Below the pieces are notes generated by a model. It saw only the letters and a list, made by a program, of their open reading frames with translations. It was not told where the DNA came from and searched no databases. From an uncultured Pelagibacteraceae bacterium (GTDB taxonomy: Bacteria; Pseudomonadota; Alphaproteobacteria; Pelagibacterales; Pelagibacteraceae): DNA of 64,000 nt. Made by a program: the position numbers and the translations under genes. Of the stretch, positions 1-10,353 are shown in pieces. The stretch spans positions 1 to 64,000 of the forward strand of contig CACFLJ010000002.1 of the NCBI GenBank assembly GCA_902567045.1, written 5' to 3'. Position 1 is the stretch's first letter. Each line of letters starts with the position of its first letter.

Positions 1-213
1 ACTCTAAAAAATGGTGTACTAGATCCACAAGGTAAAGCAATACAGCAAACTTTGAATGGGATGGCTTTTGATAATGTTTCAGAAGTTAGACAAGGAAAAT
101 ATTTTGATATTGAAGTAAACGAAGCCGATGAAAGTAAAGCTAAATCTCAAGTAGAAGAAATGTGTAAAAAGCTTTTAGCAAATCTAGTTATTGAGGATTA
201 TAAAATCTTGTAA
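1..213 (+). CDS. purS: PurS, FGAM synthase small subunit (5' end cut off)
   Basis: The window opens inside this gene; 70 codons remain before TAA at 211-213. PurS is the small dimeric bridging subunit of the PurS-PurQ-PurL formylglycinamidine ribonucleotide synthase in de novo purine synthesis. The visible part has the family pattern of 'LKNGVLDPQGKA', then 'NGMAFDNVSEVRQGKYFDIEV', and ends in the usual 'CKKLLANLVIEDY' helix and strand. The usual length is about 80 residues, so only the first 10 or so are missing. purQ starts 7 nt downstream. The identification rests on these motifs and on the purQ-purL neighbours. Confidence 0.93.
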   Translation, partial: TLKNGVLDPQGKAIQQTLNGMAFDNVSEVRQGKYFDIEVNEADESKAKSQVEEMCKKLLANLVIEDYKIL

Positions 214-220
214 CTACTGA

Positions 221-901
221 ATGAAATCATCTGTAATTATATTCCCTGGTTCAAATTGCGACAGAGACATGGATGTGGCTTTGAAGAAATTTGGTTTTGA
301 AAATCAAATGATTTGGCATAATGATGCTAAAATACCTAAAAGTGATTTAATTGTACTTCCTGGAGGTTTTTCTTACGGCGATTACCTTAGATGTGGGAGT
401 ATTGCTGGAAAATCAAGAATAATTAAATCTGTGATTGATTTTGCAAATTCAGGAGGATTAGTTCTTGGAATATGTAATGGTTTTCAAATACTAACTGAGA
501 CAGGTTTGTTGCCTGGGATACTTCAACAAAATAAATACTTAAACTTTATTTGCAAAAATGTTTTCGTAAAAATTAAAAATAAAGAAAATAAATATTTTAA
601 AAAAATTAAAAAAGAAGTTTTAGAACTCCATATTGCTCATAACGAGGGAAATTATTTTTGTTCAAACGATGAATTAAAATCAATTGAAGATAATGGTCAA
701 ATCGCTGTTACGTATTGTGACCATAAAGGAAATGATGATGAAAAAAATAATCCAAACGGTGCTTTAAAGAACATTGCAGGAATATTTAATAAAGATAAAA
801 ATATTTTAGGTATGATGCCTCATCCAGAAAGAATGATTGATCCATTTCTTTCAGGTGAAGATGGATCACTATTTTTTGAAAACTTAATTGAAAGCTTATA
901 A
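221..901 (+). CDS. purQ: PurQ, FGAM synthase glutaminase subunit
   Basis: Class I glutamine amidotransferase subunit that supplies ammonia to PurL for making formylglycinamidine ribonucleotide. At 226 aa it has the normal length. The nucleophile is C85 in 'GICNGFQIL', and the other triad residues are H200 and E202 in 'MMPHPER'. The N-terminal 'FPGSNCDRD' is typical of PurQ. The stop codon shares one base with the purL start (TAATG at 899-903), so the two subunits are translationally coupled, as fits a fixed-stoichiometry complex. No strong Shine-Dalgarno sequence lies before the ATG, so it is probably read through from purS. Confidence 0.96.
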   Translation: MKSSVIIFPGSNCDRDMDVALKKFGFENQMIWHNDAKIPKSDLIVLPGGFSYGDYLRCGSIAGKSRIIKSVIDFANSGGLVLGICNGFQILTETGLLPGILQQNKYLNFICKNVFVKIKNKENKYFKKIKKEVLELHIAHNEGNYFCSNDELKSIEDNGQIAVTYCDHKGNDDEKNNPNGALKNIAGIFNKDKNILGMMPHPERMIDPFLSGEDGSLFFENLIESL

Positions 902-3096
902 TGGTTGAAGTTAATGAAAAAATAGCAATAGAACATGGCTTAAAAAGTGACGAGTATAAGAAAATCTGTAATCTTTTAAAGAGAACGCCAAATATTACTG
1001 AATTAGGAGTTTTTTCAGCAATGTGGAATGAGCACTGCTCTTACAAGTCATCCAGAAGACATTTAAAAAAATTACACACTAAAGGTGACCAGGTTATTCA
1101 AGGTCCGGGAGAAAATGCCGGAGTTGTTGACATTGAAGATGATGATGCAATTGTATTTAAAATAGAAAGTCATAACCATCCTTCATTTATTGAGCCCTAT
1201 CAAGGAGCGGCAACGGGTGTTGGTGGAATTATGAGAGACGTTTTCACAATGGGTGCAAGACCTATTGCTAACTTAAATTCTATTCATTTTGGTTCTCCAG
1301 ACCATGAAAAAACAAGAAATTTATTAAGAGGAGTAGTTAAAGGTATTGGTGGATATGGCAATTGTATTGGTGTTCCAACAATTGCTGGTCAAACGTGTTT
1401 TGACGAGTCTTATAATGGTAATATTTTAGTTAATGCTATGACATTGGGTTTAGTTAATAAAAATAAAATATTTTATTCAAAAGCTGCAGGAATTAACAAA
1501 CCAGTAATTTATGTTGGCTCAAAAACAGGAAGAGATGGAATACATGGTGCAAGTATGGCATCAGCTATTTTTGATGACAAAATAGAAGAAAAAAAACCCA
1601 CTGTTCAAGTTGGTGATCCATTTACAGAAAAACTTTTACTTGAAGCTTGTCTTGAACTTATGGCTGGTAAATCAATTATATCAATTCAGGATATGGGTGC
1701 TGCGGGTTTAACATCCTCTAGCATTGAAATGGCATCTAAAGGTGATTTAGGTATTGAAATTGATTTAACAAAAGTTCCTTGTAGGGAAGAAAATATGACA
1801 CCTTATGAGATAATGCTCTCAGAAAGCCAAGAGAGAATGCTTATTGTTTTAGAGGAAGGAAAAGAAAATGAAGCAAAAAAAATATTTGATAAGTGGAACT
1901 TAGATTTTGCAGTAATTGGAAAAACAACAAATAGTAAAAATATTGAATTGTTTTTCAAAAATGAAAAAGTTGCTGAAATTCCAATTGATTTTTTAGCGGA
2001 GAATGCTCCTATGTATGATCGAAAATGGATAAAAGCTAAACTTCCAAAAGAAAATAATTTTTCAAAAGAACAATTTAAGTCTTTAAAACTTGGTCATTGT
2101 TTAAAAAAAATTTTAATTGATCCAAACATTGCAGATAAAGAATGGATCTGGGACCAGTATGATCATACAGTTATGGGAGACACTATACAAAAACCTGGAG
2201 GGAATGCTGGTGTTGTTAGAGTTCATGGCACAAATAAAGCTGTTGCCGCATCTGTAGACTCGTCTGCAACTTATTGTCATGCTCATCCATTAACTGGTGG
2301 TAAACAAGTAGTTTGTGAAAGCTGGAGAAACATGATTGCTGTTGGTGCAAAACCAATAGCAATTACAAACTGCCTAAATTTTGGCAATCCAGAAAAGGAA
2401 AAAAATATGGGTGAATTTGTTGAGTGTGTAGAGGGGATTACAGAAGCTTCAAAATATTTAAATTACCCAGTAGTTTCCGGAAACGTCTCTTTTTATAATG
2501 AAACAAAAGATAAAGGAATTAAACCCACACCCTCAATTGGAGGTATAGGACTATTATCTGACTACAAAAAGATGATGACAATGGAATTAAAGAATGAAGG
2601 TAATTATCTTCTAGTAATTGGTAAAACTGAAGGACATTTAGATCAATCAGTATTTGCAAGAAATATATTATCAGAATTTAATGGTCCTCCACCAGAAGTT
2701 AACTTATTCAACGAAAAACAAAATGGAATGAGTGTTTTAAATTTAAAAAATAAAAATTTAATTGAGACTTGTCACGACGTATCTTTAGGAGGGATTTTAA
2801 CTGCTATATCTAAAATGAGTATTAAGAGTGGTAAGGGCGTTAAATTATTTCCTTTAGAGGGCTTAGTAAATAAATTTGAGTATTTTTTTGGTGAAGATCA
2901 AGGAAGATATGTAATAGAAATTAAACCAGAAAATTTAGAAAAAGTTGAAAATATTCTTAAAAAGGACTCCATTCATTTCGATAAATTAGGTTTAGTGGAA
3001 GGTGATAAAATTGCATTAGAAAATGATATAAAATTATCAATTGACGATATCAAAGAAGGCTATAAAAAATGGCTAAAAGAATATATGGTTAACTAA
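901..3096 (+). CDS. purL: PurL, FGAM synthase large subunit (small-type)
   Basis: Catalytic ATP-dependent subunit of formylglycinamidine ribonucleotide synthase (fourth step of purine synthesis). At 731 aa it is the small-type PurL that needs separate PurS and PurQ, both encoded just upstream. It has the duplicated AIRS/PurM-like fold: 'GPGENAGVV' near residue 68 and 'ESHNHPS' at 89-95 in the first half, and '[12 protein letters not shown]' and '[11 protein letters not shown]' in the second half. It overlaps purQ by one base, and its TAA shares one base with the following BolA start, so one message probably carries purS to grxD. Confidence 0.97.
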   Translation: MVEVNEKIAIEHGLKSDEYKKICNLLKRTPNITELGVFSAMWNEHCSYKSSRRHLKKLHTKGDQVIQGPGENAGVVDIEDDDAIVFKIESHNHPSFIEPYQGAATGVGGIMRDVFTMGARPIANLNSIHFGSPDHEKTRNLLRGVVKGIGGYGNCIGVPTIAGQTCFDESYNGNILVNAMTLGLVNKNKIFYSKAAGINKPVIYVGSKTGRDGIHGASMASAIFDDKIEEKKPTVQVGDPFTEKLLLEACLELMAGKSIISIQDMGAAGLTSSSIEMASKGDLGIEIDLTKVPCREENMTPYEIMLSESQERMLIVLEEGKENEAKKIFDKWNLDFAVIGKTTNSKNIELFFKNEKVAEIPIDFLAENAPMYDRKWIKAKLPKENNFSKEQFKSLKLGHCLKKILIDPNIADKEWIWDQYDHTVMGDTIQKPGGNAGVVRVHGTNKAVAASVDSSATYCHAHPLTGGKQVVCESWRNMIAVGAKPIAITNCLNFGNPEKEKNMGEFVECVEGITEASKYLNYPVVSGNVSFYNETKDKGIKPTPSIGGIGLLSDYKKMMTMELKNEGNYLLVIGKTEGHLDQSVFARNILSEFNGPPPEVNLFNEKQNGMSVLNLKNKNLIETCHDVSLGGILTAISKMSIKSGKGVKLFPLEGLVNKFEYFFGEDQGRYVIEIKPENLEKVENILKKDSIHFDKLGLVEGDKIALENDIKLSIDDIKEGYKKWLKEYMVN

Positions 3097-3326
3097 TGGC
3101 AATGGATTTAAAAGAAATTGAAAGCTTAATAAAAGAGGCATTGCCAGATGCTAAGATAGAAATTCAGGATCTTGCAGGAGATGGTAATCATTATTCTGCC
3201 ACAGTAATTTCGTCGCAATTTGCAGGAAAGAGTAAAATTCAACAACACAAAATGGTATATAATTCACTTAAAGGAAAAATGGGCAATGAATTACATGCCC
3301 TAGCAGTTAAAACTAAGGAGAAATAA
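3096..3326 (+). CDS. bolA: BolA family protein
   Basis: Small 76-residue BolA-family protein. It has the family core 'AGDGNHYSATVIS' with the conserved histidine and the C-terminal 'GNELHALAVKT' segment. BolA proteins bind a [2Fe-2S] cluster together with a monothiol (CGFS) glutaredoxin and take part in iron-sulfur trafficking. The next gene is exactly such a glutaredoxin and starts directly after the stop codon, which supports a working BolA-Grx4 pair. The start is fused to the purL stop (TAATG). Its position behind purL is probably only transcriptional economy. Confidence 0.93.
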   Translation: MAMDLKEIESLIKEALPDAKIEIQDLAGDGNHYSATVISSQFAGKSKIQQHKMVYNSLKGKMGNELHALAVKTKEK

Positions 3327-3665
3327 ATGGATAATCAAACAAATGAATTAATTAATAATGAAATTAAAAGTAACGAAGTTTGCTTGTTTATGAAAGGAAC
3401 ACCAGACGCTCCTCAGTGTGGATTTTCTATGGCAGTTACAAATATTTTAAAAATGCTTGAAGTGAATTTTAAAGGTGTAAATGTTTTAGCTGATCAAAAT
3501 CTTAGAGAGGGAATTAAAGTTTTTAGTGACTGGCCCACAATCCCACAACTATATGTTAAAAACGAATTCATCGGTGGATGTGATATTGTAAAAGAAATGT
3601 ACGAAAGTGGAGAATTAGCAAAACTGCTTGAAGATAACGGAATAGAATTTAAAAAGAAAAGCTAA
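3327..3665 (+). CDS. grxD: Monothiol glutaredoxin, Grx4 type
   Basis: A 112-residue monothiol glutaredoxin with the signature C31-G-F-S in 'APQCGFSMAV', preceded by 'MKGTPDAP' and followed by 'WPTIPQLYVKNEFIGGCD' (cis-proline and glutathione-binding residues). Proteins of this family hold a [2Fe-2S] cluster between two subunits or with BolA and pass it on to apoproteins. It begins directly after the BolA stop codon. It is convergent with rpsD; only 25 nt separate the two stops, and I see no convincing terminator hairpin there. Confidence 0.96.
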   Translation: MDNQTNELINNEIKSNEVCLFMKGTPDAPQCGFSMAVTNILKMLEVNFKGVNVLADQNLREGIKVFSDWPTIPQLYVKNEFIGGCDIVKEMYESGELAKLLEDNGIEFKKKS

Positions 3666-3690
3666 GGTTACTTTCAGTCTTATAGATTAA

Positions 3691-4308
3691 TTATCTAGAA
3701 TAATATTCAATTACAAGGTTAGGTTCCATCACAACAGGGTAAGGAACTTCCTCAAATTTTGGAATTCTTACAAATTTAACTTTTTTATTTTTTTCATCTA
3801 GTTGTAAATACTCAGGAACTTCTCTTTCTTTGTTAGCAAGAGCTATATCTATTAAAGCTAATTGTTTTGATTTGTCTCTTATTTCAATACTGTCTTCTTC
3901 TTTTACTTGGTAGCTAGCGATATTAACTTTTTTACCATTAACTCTAACGTGTCCATGGTTTATTAATTGTCTTGATGAAAAAATAGTATTTGATAATTTT
4001 GATCTATAAATTACTGCATCTAACCTTCTCTCAAGTAAACCAATTAAATTTTCTGCAGTATCACCTTTTTTCATAATAGCTCTCTTATACATATTTCGAA
4101 ATTGTCTTTCATTCATGTTGCCATAGTAACATTTAAGTTTTTGTTTGGCCTGAAGTTGAATACCGTAATCTGATGGTTTAGATGACTTGGTTTGTCCGTG
4201 TTGTCCTGGAGGGTAAGCTCTAGTGTTAAAAGGACTTTTAGGTCTACCCCATAAATTAACTTTAAGTCTTCTATCTACTTTATGCTTTGAGTTTAATCGT
4301 TTTGTCAT
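3691..4308 (-). CDS. rpsD: 30S ribosomal protein S4
   Basis: Primary rRNA-binding protein that nucleates 30S assembly at the 16S 5' domain. Its 205 aa match the family length. The N-terminal part has the characteristic '[10 protein letters not shown]'. The S4 RNA-binding domain covers roughly residues 94-155, including '[13 protein letters not shown]' and '[13 protein letters not shown]'. No Cys zinc knuckle is present near the N-terminus, as in the Cys-free subtype. It stands alone here rather than in the alpha operon, as is common in alphaproteobacteria. The ATG at 4308 has no strong Shine-Dalgarno sequence. Confidence 0.97.
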   Translation of the reverse strand: MTKRLNSKHKVDRRLKVNLWGRPKSPFNTRAYPPGQHGQTKSSKPSDYGIQLQAKQKLKCYYGNMNERQFRNMYKRAIMKKGDTAENLIGLLERRLDAVIYRSKLSNTIFSSRQLINHGHVRVNGKKVNIASYQVKEEDSIEIRDKSKQLALIDIALANKEREVPEYLQLDEKNKKVKFVRIPKFEEVPYPVVMEPNLVIEYYSR

Positions 4309-4351
4309 ATTGTGATAATGGGGTTTATAGACATCAAAATATTTTTGTCAA

Positions 4352-5065
4352 TCAAGGTTTTTTTGTTAGACCAGCAAATACACTTGATAAAATGCGTGTT
4401 TCTTTTTTAGATAGTTCCATTTTATAAAAAATACTTCGTAAATTTTCAATCATAATAGGTTTTTTAGCCTTTTGTTTAAAAAAATTTTGGTTTTCTAGGG
4501 TAGATAGACAGAAATTCAGCATACTAGTTATTTCTTTCTTAGTAGCTGTTTGTATTTTTTTTGACTTTTGAAAATCAACTTTATTTGTTGAAATCAAATA
4601 TGAAACTGTTTGAGCTACAATTACTAGACTGTGCGATAAATTGAGTGATCTAAATTTACTATTACTTGGAATTTGTAGAGTATAATCAGCATAACTGACT
4701 TCATCATTTGTTAAACCAGAGGCTTCTGAACCAAACAAAAAGCTAACCCTTTTTGTAAAGTTTATTTTTTTTAATTGATCTAATGAAATATGTTTAATAT
4801 TTTTATTTCTAAACCTTGCTGAAGTCGCAATTAAAATATCAGTTTTGTCTATTGATTTTTCTAGGTTTGAATAAACTTTAGTTTTTTTGATTATATCTTT
4901 GGCTCCAACAGAAGTTGCTATAATTTTATCATTTGGGAATATTGGTTTTGGTTCAATTACTGATAAATTATTAAAACCAAAATTTTTCATAGCTCTTGCA
5001 CATAAACCAATGTTTTCAGATAGCTGAGGCTTGTGAAGAATAAATGAAATATTGTTAAAATTCAT
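4352..5065 (-). CDS. trmJ: TrmJ/SpoU-family RNA 2'-O-methyltransferase
   Basis: SPOUT-superfamily RNA methyltransferase, most like TrmJ (2'-O-methylation of tRNA position 32). At 237 aa it has the N-terminal 'HKPQLSENIGLCARAMKNFG' pattern, motif 2 'FLFGSEASGLTNDEV' and motif 3 'LNLSHSLVIVAQTVSY', which form the knotted S-adenosylmethionine site. The C-terminal helical extension is of the TrmJ kind. The target RNA cannot be read from sequence. Its start overlaps the cimA stop by one base, so it is the last gene of the cysS-cimA-trmJ run. Confidence 0.85.
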   Translation of the reverse strand: MNFNNISFILHKPQLSENIGLCARAMKNFGFNNLSVIEPKPIFPNDKIIATSVGAKDIIKKTKVYSNLEKSIDKTDILIATSARFRNKNIKHISLDQLKKINFTKRVSFLFGSEASGLTNDEVSYADYTLQIPSNSKFRSLNLSHSLVIVAQTVSYLISTNKVDFQKSKKIQTATKKEITSMLNFCLSTLENQNFFKQKAKKPIMIENLRSIFYKMELSKKETRILSSVFAGLTKKP

Positions 5066-6663
5066 TAAGCACTTGCTGGTGCATTATCTTTAAATAACTT
5101 ATAATCAAGACTATCTATTAATGCTTTAAATGAAGCATCAATAATATTTGGTGATACGCCTATTGTAAACCAATTCTTGCCCTTGGCATCTGTGCTTTCA
5201 ATTGAAACTCTAGTTACAGCCTCTGTTCCTGTATTTAATATTCTTACTTTATAATCAACTAATCTTAAATCTTTAAGATAATCAGAATATTTAGAAATCT
5301 TTTTTATGTTATTTCTGATTGCGTTATCTAAAGCATTTACTGGGCCATTGCCCTCACCTTCACATACAATAGTTTCGCCATCTACTTCAAGTTCTGCTTT
5401 TGCTGATGAAACAATTTTTCCAGATGAGTTTTTCTTAACAGAAACATCGTAAGCCTTAATTAATAAATATCTTGGAATTTCACCCACTATTCTTCTAGCC
5501 AATAATTCAAACGAAGCATCTGCACCATCATAACTATACCCAATAAATTCTCTTCCTTTAACTTCTTCTAAGAGTTGTTTAATTTTTGGATCATTTTTTT
5601 TTATATCAATTCCTATAGTTTCTAATCTAGACAAAATATTAGACTGCCCTGCTTGATCTGAAACTACAATATTTCTTGTATTCCCAACATCTCTGGGATC
5701 AATGTGCTCATAGGTTTTTGGGTCCTTTTGTACTGCAGAAACATGCATTCCACCTTTGTGCGAAAATGCTGCAGCACCGACATAAGGCATATGTTTATTT
5801 GGTTTTCTATTTAAAATTTCATCTAATAGTCTAGAGCATTGCGTTAAATGTTTAATACTCTCCTCACTTATATTTATTTCATAATTATTAGAAAATTCGT
5901 GCTTTAAATATAAAGAAGGTATTAGTGACATTAAATTAGCATTACCACATCTTTCTCCCAAACCATTAATAGTTCCCTGCACTTGTCTAACACCAGCTTG
6001 AATTGCAACTAATGAATTAGCAACTGCATTTTCTGTATCGTTATGTGCGTGGATTCCAAGGTTTTTGCCAGGGATATGTTTTACAACATCTGTAACTATT
6101 TTGGATACTTCATGAGGTAATGTTCCACCATTGGTATCACATAGAACAATCCATCTGGCTCCTTGCTCATAAGCAGATTTAATACAATTTAAAGCATATT
6201 CTTTATTGGATTTATAACCATCAAAAAAATGTTCAGCATCAAACATAAACTCTTTTCCAGAATTAATGATGTGTTTTGCGCTTTCACTAATATTTTTTAA
6301 ATTTTGTTCTTTTGAAATACCTAAAGCAACGTCAACGTGAAAATCCCAAGATTTTCCAAACAAGCAAATTGAATTTGCCTTAGAATTTATTAATGATGAA
6401 ATCATTGGATCATTTTCAGCACTATGATCAGACTTCTTGGTCATCCCAAAAGCTGTTAATATGGAATTTTTAAAAGAATGTTTTTTATTAAAAAATTCAG
6501 TATCTGTTGGATTTGCTCCTGGCCAACCTCCTTCAATATAGTCTACTCCTAGATTATCTAATGCTAATGAGATTTTTTCTTTATCATCTAAGGAAAAATC
6601 AACGCCTTGTGTCTGAGCACCATCACGTAAAGTAGTATCAAAAATGTATATTTTGTCTGACAT
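5065..6663 (-). CDS. cimA: (R)-citramalate synthase
   Basis: Condenses pyruvate and acetyl-CoA to citramalate, the threonine-independent entry to isoleucine. At 532 aa it is longer than isopropylmalate synthase. It has the DRE-TIM motif 'DTTLRDGAQTQG' (residues 9-20), 'GIHAHNDTENAVANS' with the metal-binding HxH, 'GTINGLGERCGNANL', and a C-terminal regulatory LeuA-dimer domain with 'TGTEAVTRVSI'. The 'TLRDGAQ' and 'GGWPGANPTD' pattern is that of the CimA type rather than LeuA. It overlaps cysS upstream and trmJ downstream by one base each. Confidence 0.92.
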   Translation of the reverse strand: MSDKIYIFDTTLRDGAQTQGVDFSLDDKEKISLALDNLGVDYIEGGWPGANPTDTEFFNKKHSFKNSILTAFGMTKKSDHSAENDPMISSLINSKANSICLFGKSWDFHVDVALGISKEQNLKNISESAKHIINSGKEFMFDAEHFFDGYKSNKEYALNCIKSAYEQGARWIVLCDTNGGTLPHEVSKIVTDVVKHIPGKNLGIHAHNDTENAVANSLVAIQAGVRQVQGTINGLGERCGNANLMSLIPSLYLKHEFSNNYEINISEESIKHLTQCSRLLDEILNRKPNKHMPYVGAAAFSHKGGMHVSAVQKDPKTYEHIDPRDVGNTRNIVVSDQAGQSNILSRLETIGIDIKKNDPKIKQLLEEVKGREFIGYSYDGADASFELLARRIVGEIPRYLLIKAYDVSVKKNSSGKIVSSAKAELEVDGETIVCEGEGNGPVNALDNAIRNNIKKISKYSDYLKDLRLVDYKVRILNTGTEAVTRVSIESTDAKGKNWFTIGVSPNIIDASFKALIDSLDYKLFKDNAPASA

Positions 6664-8024
6664 TATTTAAATTTCCACGAGGTTTTACCATCTTTATCCT
6701 CTATTTGAACTCCTTTTTCTAAAAGCTCATTACGAATTTTGTCAGCTAATTCGTAATTTTTGTCGTCTCTAGCCTTATTTCGTTCTTTAATTTTTATTTC
6801 AATTAACTCATTGCTTAAAGTGGATTTATTTTTTTTAAAATTATTCCATTCTTCTTTAGTTTCAGTTAATAGTCCTACAAAATTACATGCTGATACAAAT
6901 ACTTTTTTATCTTCTAAATTTCCTGATTGTGATATTTCGTATAGCTTATGAAGGTTAGCTATATACTTTGGTGTATTTAAATCATCATACAAAGGATAAA
7001 GATCATCATCAGAGATTAATTTAGGTTTATCTAATTCAATATAGCTGTTGTACCATTTATCAATTGTTTTCTGACTTTCCTCTAAAAGTTTATCATTCCA
7101 ATCTAATGGTTGTCTGTAATGAGCACTGATAAGAGCCAACCTTAAAACCTGACCGTTAACATTCTCTTTAAAATCACTTATTTTTAATATATTGCCTTGT
7201 GATTTAGACATTTTTTCATTTGATTGAGTAATAAATCCATTGTGAACCCAATAATTGGAGAAAGTTTCAGTTCCATTAGCACAACATGATTGTGCAATTT
7301 CATTTTCATGGTGTGGAAATAATAAATCTCTACCACCACCATGAATATCAAATTTATCGCCAAGATATTTTTTTGACATTGCTGAACATTCTAAATGCCA
7401 GCCTGGTCTGCCCTTTCCCCAGGGTGATGTCCAGCTAGGCTCATCTTCGTTTGAAGGTTTCCACAATACAAAATCCTCAGCATTTTTCTTATTACTTGAT
7501 ACTTCTACCCTAGATCCTGATATTAAATCATCTATTTTTTTATTAGATAATTTTCCATAATCCTTAAATTTATTAACTTCAAAATAGACATGGTTCACGC
7601 TTTCGTATGCAAAACCTTTTTTAACTAAAATACTGATCATCTCTATCATCTCTTTAATATTTTCTGTGGCCTTAGGTTGAAAACTAGGTTTTTCACAAAT
7701 AAGATAATTACAATCTTCTTGAAAATTGTTATTAATTTCAGTGGTTAGATCTTTAATTGAGATTTTTTTTTCATTTGCAGATTGAATTATTTTATCATCA
7801 ATATCTGTAATGTTTCTTACATATGTAACTTTACCATTGCCATATTTGCACTTTAGAACTTTATAAAGTAAATCAAATACAACCAATGGTCTTGCATTAC
7901 CTATATGTGGATCATCATAAACTGTTGGGCCACAAACATACATTTTGATATTATTTTCATCAATTGGTTGGAATTTTTCTTTTTTTCCACCATAGCTATT
8001 TGTTAAAAAAATATCTTTATTCAT
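6663..8024 (-). CDS. cysS: Cysteinyl-tRNA synthetase
   Basis: Class I aminoacyl-tRNA synthetase that charges tRNA-Cys. At 453 aa it has the HIGH-type motif 'PHIGNAR' (residues 39-45), KMSKS at 271-275, and the zinc ligands C31, C213, H238 and E242, which set cysteine specificity. The C-terminal anticodon-binding part ends 'RNELLEKGVQIEDKDGKTSWK', as is typical. The gene is complete. It starts a run in which cysS, cimA and trmJ overlap by single bases, so they are probably co-transcribed. Confidence 0.97.
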   Translation of the reverse strand: MNKDIFLTNSYGGKKEKFQPIDENNIKMYVCGPTVYDDPHIGNARPLVVFDLLYKVLKCKYGNGKVTYVRNITDIDDKIIQSANEKKISIKDLTTEINNNFQEDCNYLICEKPSFQPKATENIKEMIEMISILVKKGFAYESVNHVYFEVNKFKDYGKLSNKKIDDLISGSRVEVSSNKKNAEDFVLWKPSNEDEPSWTSPWGKGRPGWHLECSAMSKKYLGDKFDIHGGGRDLLFPHHENEIAQSCCANGTETFSNYWVHNGFITQSNEKMSKSQGNILKISDFKENVNGQVLRLALISAHYRQPLDWNDKLLEESQKTIDKWYNSYIELDKPKLISDDDLYPLYDDLNTPKYIANLHKLYEISQSGNLEDKKVFVSACNFVGLLTETKEEWNNFKKNKSTLSNELIEIKIKERNKARDDKNYELADKIRNELLEKGVQIEDKDGKTSWKFK

Positions 8025-8069
8025 TATTCTAGGAATATACTTTAATTATAGATTTGTGAATCTATTTGA

Positions 8070-8813
8070 TTAGCTAGGAATCTTGCAAACTGGAATAGGA
8101 TCCATTTTATGCAAATTTGCGTTTCTTATTTGGATGTATTTTTCTCTATTTTTTGAATTTTCATTTTCCATTGCTTCTTCTAGTTCTTTATAACTTAAAC
8201 CCAATTGACCTTCATCAGTTCTCCCATCGTCCCATAGACCATCTGTTGGGGGAGCATCTATGATCTCTTGTAAAATTTTTAACTCTTTTCCTAATTGCCA
8301 AACTTCTGTTTTATTGCAATCAGCTATTGGTGATATATCAACTCCACCATCACCATACTTTGTATAAAAGCCAACTCCAAAGTCCTCAACTTTGTTTCCT
8401 GTACCAACTACTATTCCATTGTTTGCTGCAGCAACTTGATAAAGTGTTGTCATTCTTAATCTAGCTCTAGAGTTTGCCATACCATGTAAACTATCAAAAT
8501 TTTTTAAAGTATTTTCAAATGTAGAAAAAAGGCTATCTAGCTCTACTGTAACACCTTCAACATTTTTAAAATTTTGCTTAAGCCACTCTTGATGCTTTAA
8601 ACTTAAATCATGCTGAGCACTTTTTTGCTTTATGGGCATTGATAAAACAATAGTTTTGAGTCCCGTCATTGCACTTAACGTGCTTGATACAGACGAGTCT
8701 ATTCCACCTGAAATTCCAATTACCAGAGACTCGGCTTTTTTGGGCATTGAATTAACATAATTCGATATCCAATTTTTAATAAATGTAACTTTTTGGCTCG
8801 GTTCCATATTCAA
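8070..8813 (-). CDS. nadE: NH3-dependent NAD+ synthetase
   Basis: Final step of NAD synthesis: ATP-dependent amidation of nicotinate adenine dinucleotide. The 247-aa protein is the short, ammonia-dependent form; no N-terminal nitrilase (glutaminase) domain is present. The PP-loop 'SGGIDSS' is at residues 35-41, followed by 'GTGNKVEDFGVGFYTKYGDGGVD', which binds the dinucleotide and magnesium. Translation could begin at either of two near methionines (residue 1 or 3). It is followed 45 nt downstream by cysS. Confidence 0.95.
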   Translation of the reverse strand: MNMEPSQKVTFIKNWISNYVNSMPKKAESLVIGISGGIDSSVSSTLSAMTGLKTIVLSMPIKQKSAQHDLSLKHQEWLKQNFKNVEGVTVELDSLFSTFENTLKNFDSLHGMANSRARLRMTTLYQVAAANNGIVVGTGNKVEDFGVGFYTKYGDGGVDISPIADCNKTEVWQLGKELKILQEIIDAPPTDGLWDDGRTDEGQLGLSYKELEEAMENENSKNREKYIQIRNANLHKMDPIPVCKIPS

Positions 8814-8844
8814 AATATAATAATTAATTTAAAAAATTAAATGA

Positions 8845-10224
8845 TTAAGATGCCGCTCTAATGCCATTTTTAGCATACAAGGTATTCTTTTTAATCTCGT
8901 CTGATATTAAAAAAGCTAACTCTAAGGCTTGATTAGCATTAAGTCTTGGGTCACATTGTGTGTGATATCTGCTTGATAAATCTGTGTCTGATATTTTTTG
9001 CGCTCCACCAGTACATTCTGTCACATTTTGACCAGTCATTTCAATATGGAGACCTCCAGCATATGAACCTTCACTTTGATGAACGGCGAATACATTTTTA
9101 ACTTCATTTAAAACATTATTAAAAGGTCTTGTTTTAAATCCAGTAGTTGATTTAATTGTATTTCCATGCATTGGGTCACAAGACCAAACAACATTTAGCC
9201 CCTCTTTTTTGATTCCTCTAATAAGTTTTGGTAAATATTTTTCTACTTGATCATGACCGAATCTAGAAATTAATGTAATTTTTCCTTTTTCATTTTTAGG
9301 GTTAATCAATTCACAAATTTTAGCTATCTCCTCAGGTTTAGAAGTTGGGCCACATTTAATTCCAATTGGATTTTCTATTCCCCTACAAAATTCTACATGA
9401 CCACCATCTATTTGTCTTGTTCTGTCACCTATCCATACAAAATGAGCAGATGTATCGTGATATTCACCTGTTGTAGAGTCTACTCTTGTCATTGTCTCCT
9501 CAAACGGTAAATGCAAAGCTTCGTGTGAAGTCCAAAAATTAACAGTATATAATCTTCTATTAAAGTCAGATGTGATGCCACAAGCTTCCATAAAAGCTAA
9601 AGCATCAGCAATTTTGTCTTCTAATTCTTTAAACTTTTTAGCTTGCGCAGCAGATTTAATGTATCCTAAGTTCCATAAATGAACCTTTTTCAAATCAGCG
9701 AAACCTCCATTAGAAAAAGCTCTTATTAAATTTATTGTAGAGGCAGATTGAGAGTAAGCTCTAAATAATCTCTTTGGATCTGGAGCTCTTGCGGCCTCTG
9801 TAAATTCCATACCATTAATGTTATCTCCTAAATAACTTGGAAGTTCTATATCTCCTTTTTTTTCTGTAGGAGCGCTTCTGGGTTTTGAAAACTGGCCGGC
9901 AATTCTACCAAGTTTAACAACAGGTAAAGATGCTGAATAAGTTAACACTAGAGACATCTGTAACATTAGTTTAAAATAGTCTCTTATATTGTCTGGATGA
10001 AATTCTGCAAAACTCTCAGCACAGTCTCCACCTTGCAACAAAAATGCTTTTCCATCAACAACGTTAGCAAGTTGATCTTTAAGATGTCTTGTTTCACCTG
10101 CAAATACTAGAGGTGGAAAATTTTTTAACTTACTCAAAACAATATTTAACTCATCCTCATTTTTGTACTCAGGGATGTGTTTAACTGGATAATTTCTCCA
10201 GCTGTTTGTTTTCCATTTTTTCAT
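8845..10224 (-). CDS. aroG: Class II DAHP synthase (shikimate pathway entry)
   Basis: 3-Deoxy-D-arabino-heptulosonate 7-phosphate synthase of the class II (plant and actinobacterial) type. It joins phosphoenolpyruvate and erythrose 4-phosphate at the start of aromatic amino-acid synthesis. At 459 aa it has 'FLLQGGDCAESF' with the metal-binding cysteine, 'RIAGQFSKPRS', 'GIKCGPTSKP' and 'WSCDPMHGNT', all class-defining. No chorismate mutase fusion is present. The 128-nt gap upstream (10225-10353) is A/T runs with no feature I can name. Confidence 0.95.
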   Translation of the reverse strand: MKKWKTNSWRNYPVKHIPEYKNEDELNIVLSKLKNFPPLVFAGETRHLKDQLANVVDGKAFLLQGGDCAESFAEFHPDNIRDYFKLMLQMSLVLTYSASLPVVKLGRIAGQFSKPRSAPTEKKGDIELPSYLGDNINGMEFTEAARAPDPKRLFRAYSQSASTINLIRAFSNGGFADLKKVHLWNLGYIKSAAQAKKFKELEDKIADALAFMEACGITSDFNRRLYTVNFWTSHEALHLPFEETMTRVDSTTGEYHDTSAHFVWIGDRTRQIDGGHVEFCRGIENPIGIKCGPTSKPEEIAKICELINPKNEKGKITLISRFGHDQVEKYLPKLIRGIKKEGLNVVWSCDPMHGNTIKSTTGFKTRPFNNVLNEVKNVFAVHQSEGSYAGGLHIEMTGQNVTECTGGAQKISDTDLSSRYHTQCDPRLNANQALELAFLISDEIKKNTLYAKNGIRAAS

Positions 10225-10353
10225 AATTCAATCTAGAAGTGTATATATAGAATTTAATTAAAAAAAAGTAAATAATTTTGATTAAAAAAAGTTTGATTTA
10301 CCTGACTTAATTTACTTACTTTATATCTTGATTAATTAATAAATTAAATAATT

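Noticed and set aside
6760-6951. Open frame of 63 codons on the + strand
   Set aside because: It lies wholly inside cysS on the other strand and has no coding features. It is a shadow of the real gene, as are similar frames inside glmS, nrdA, speDE and the DctM genes.
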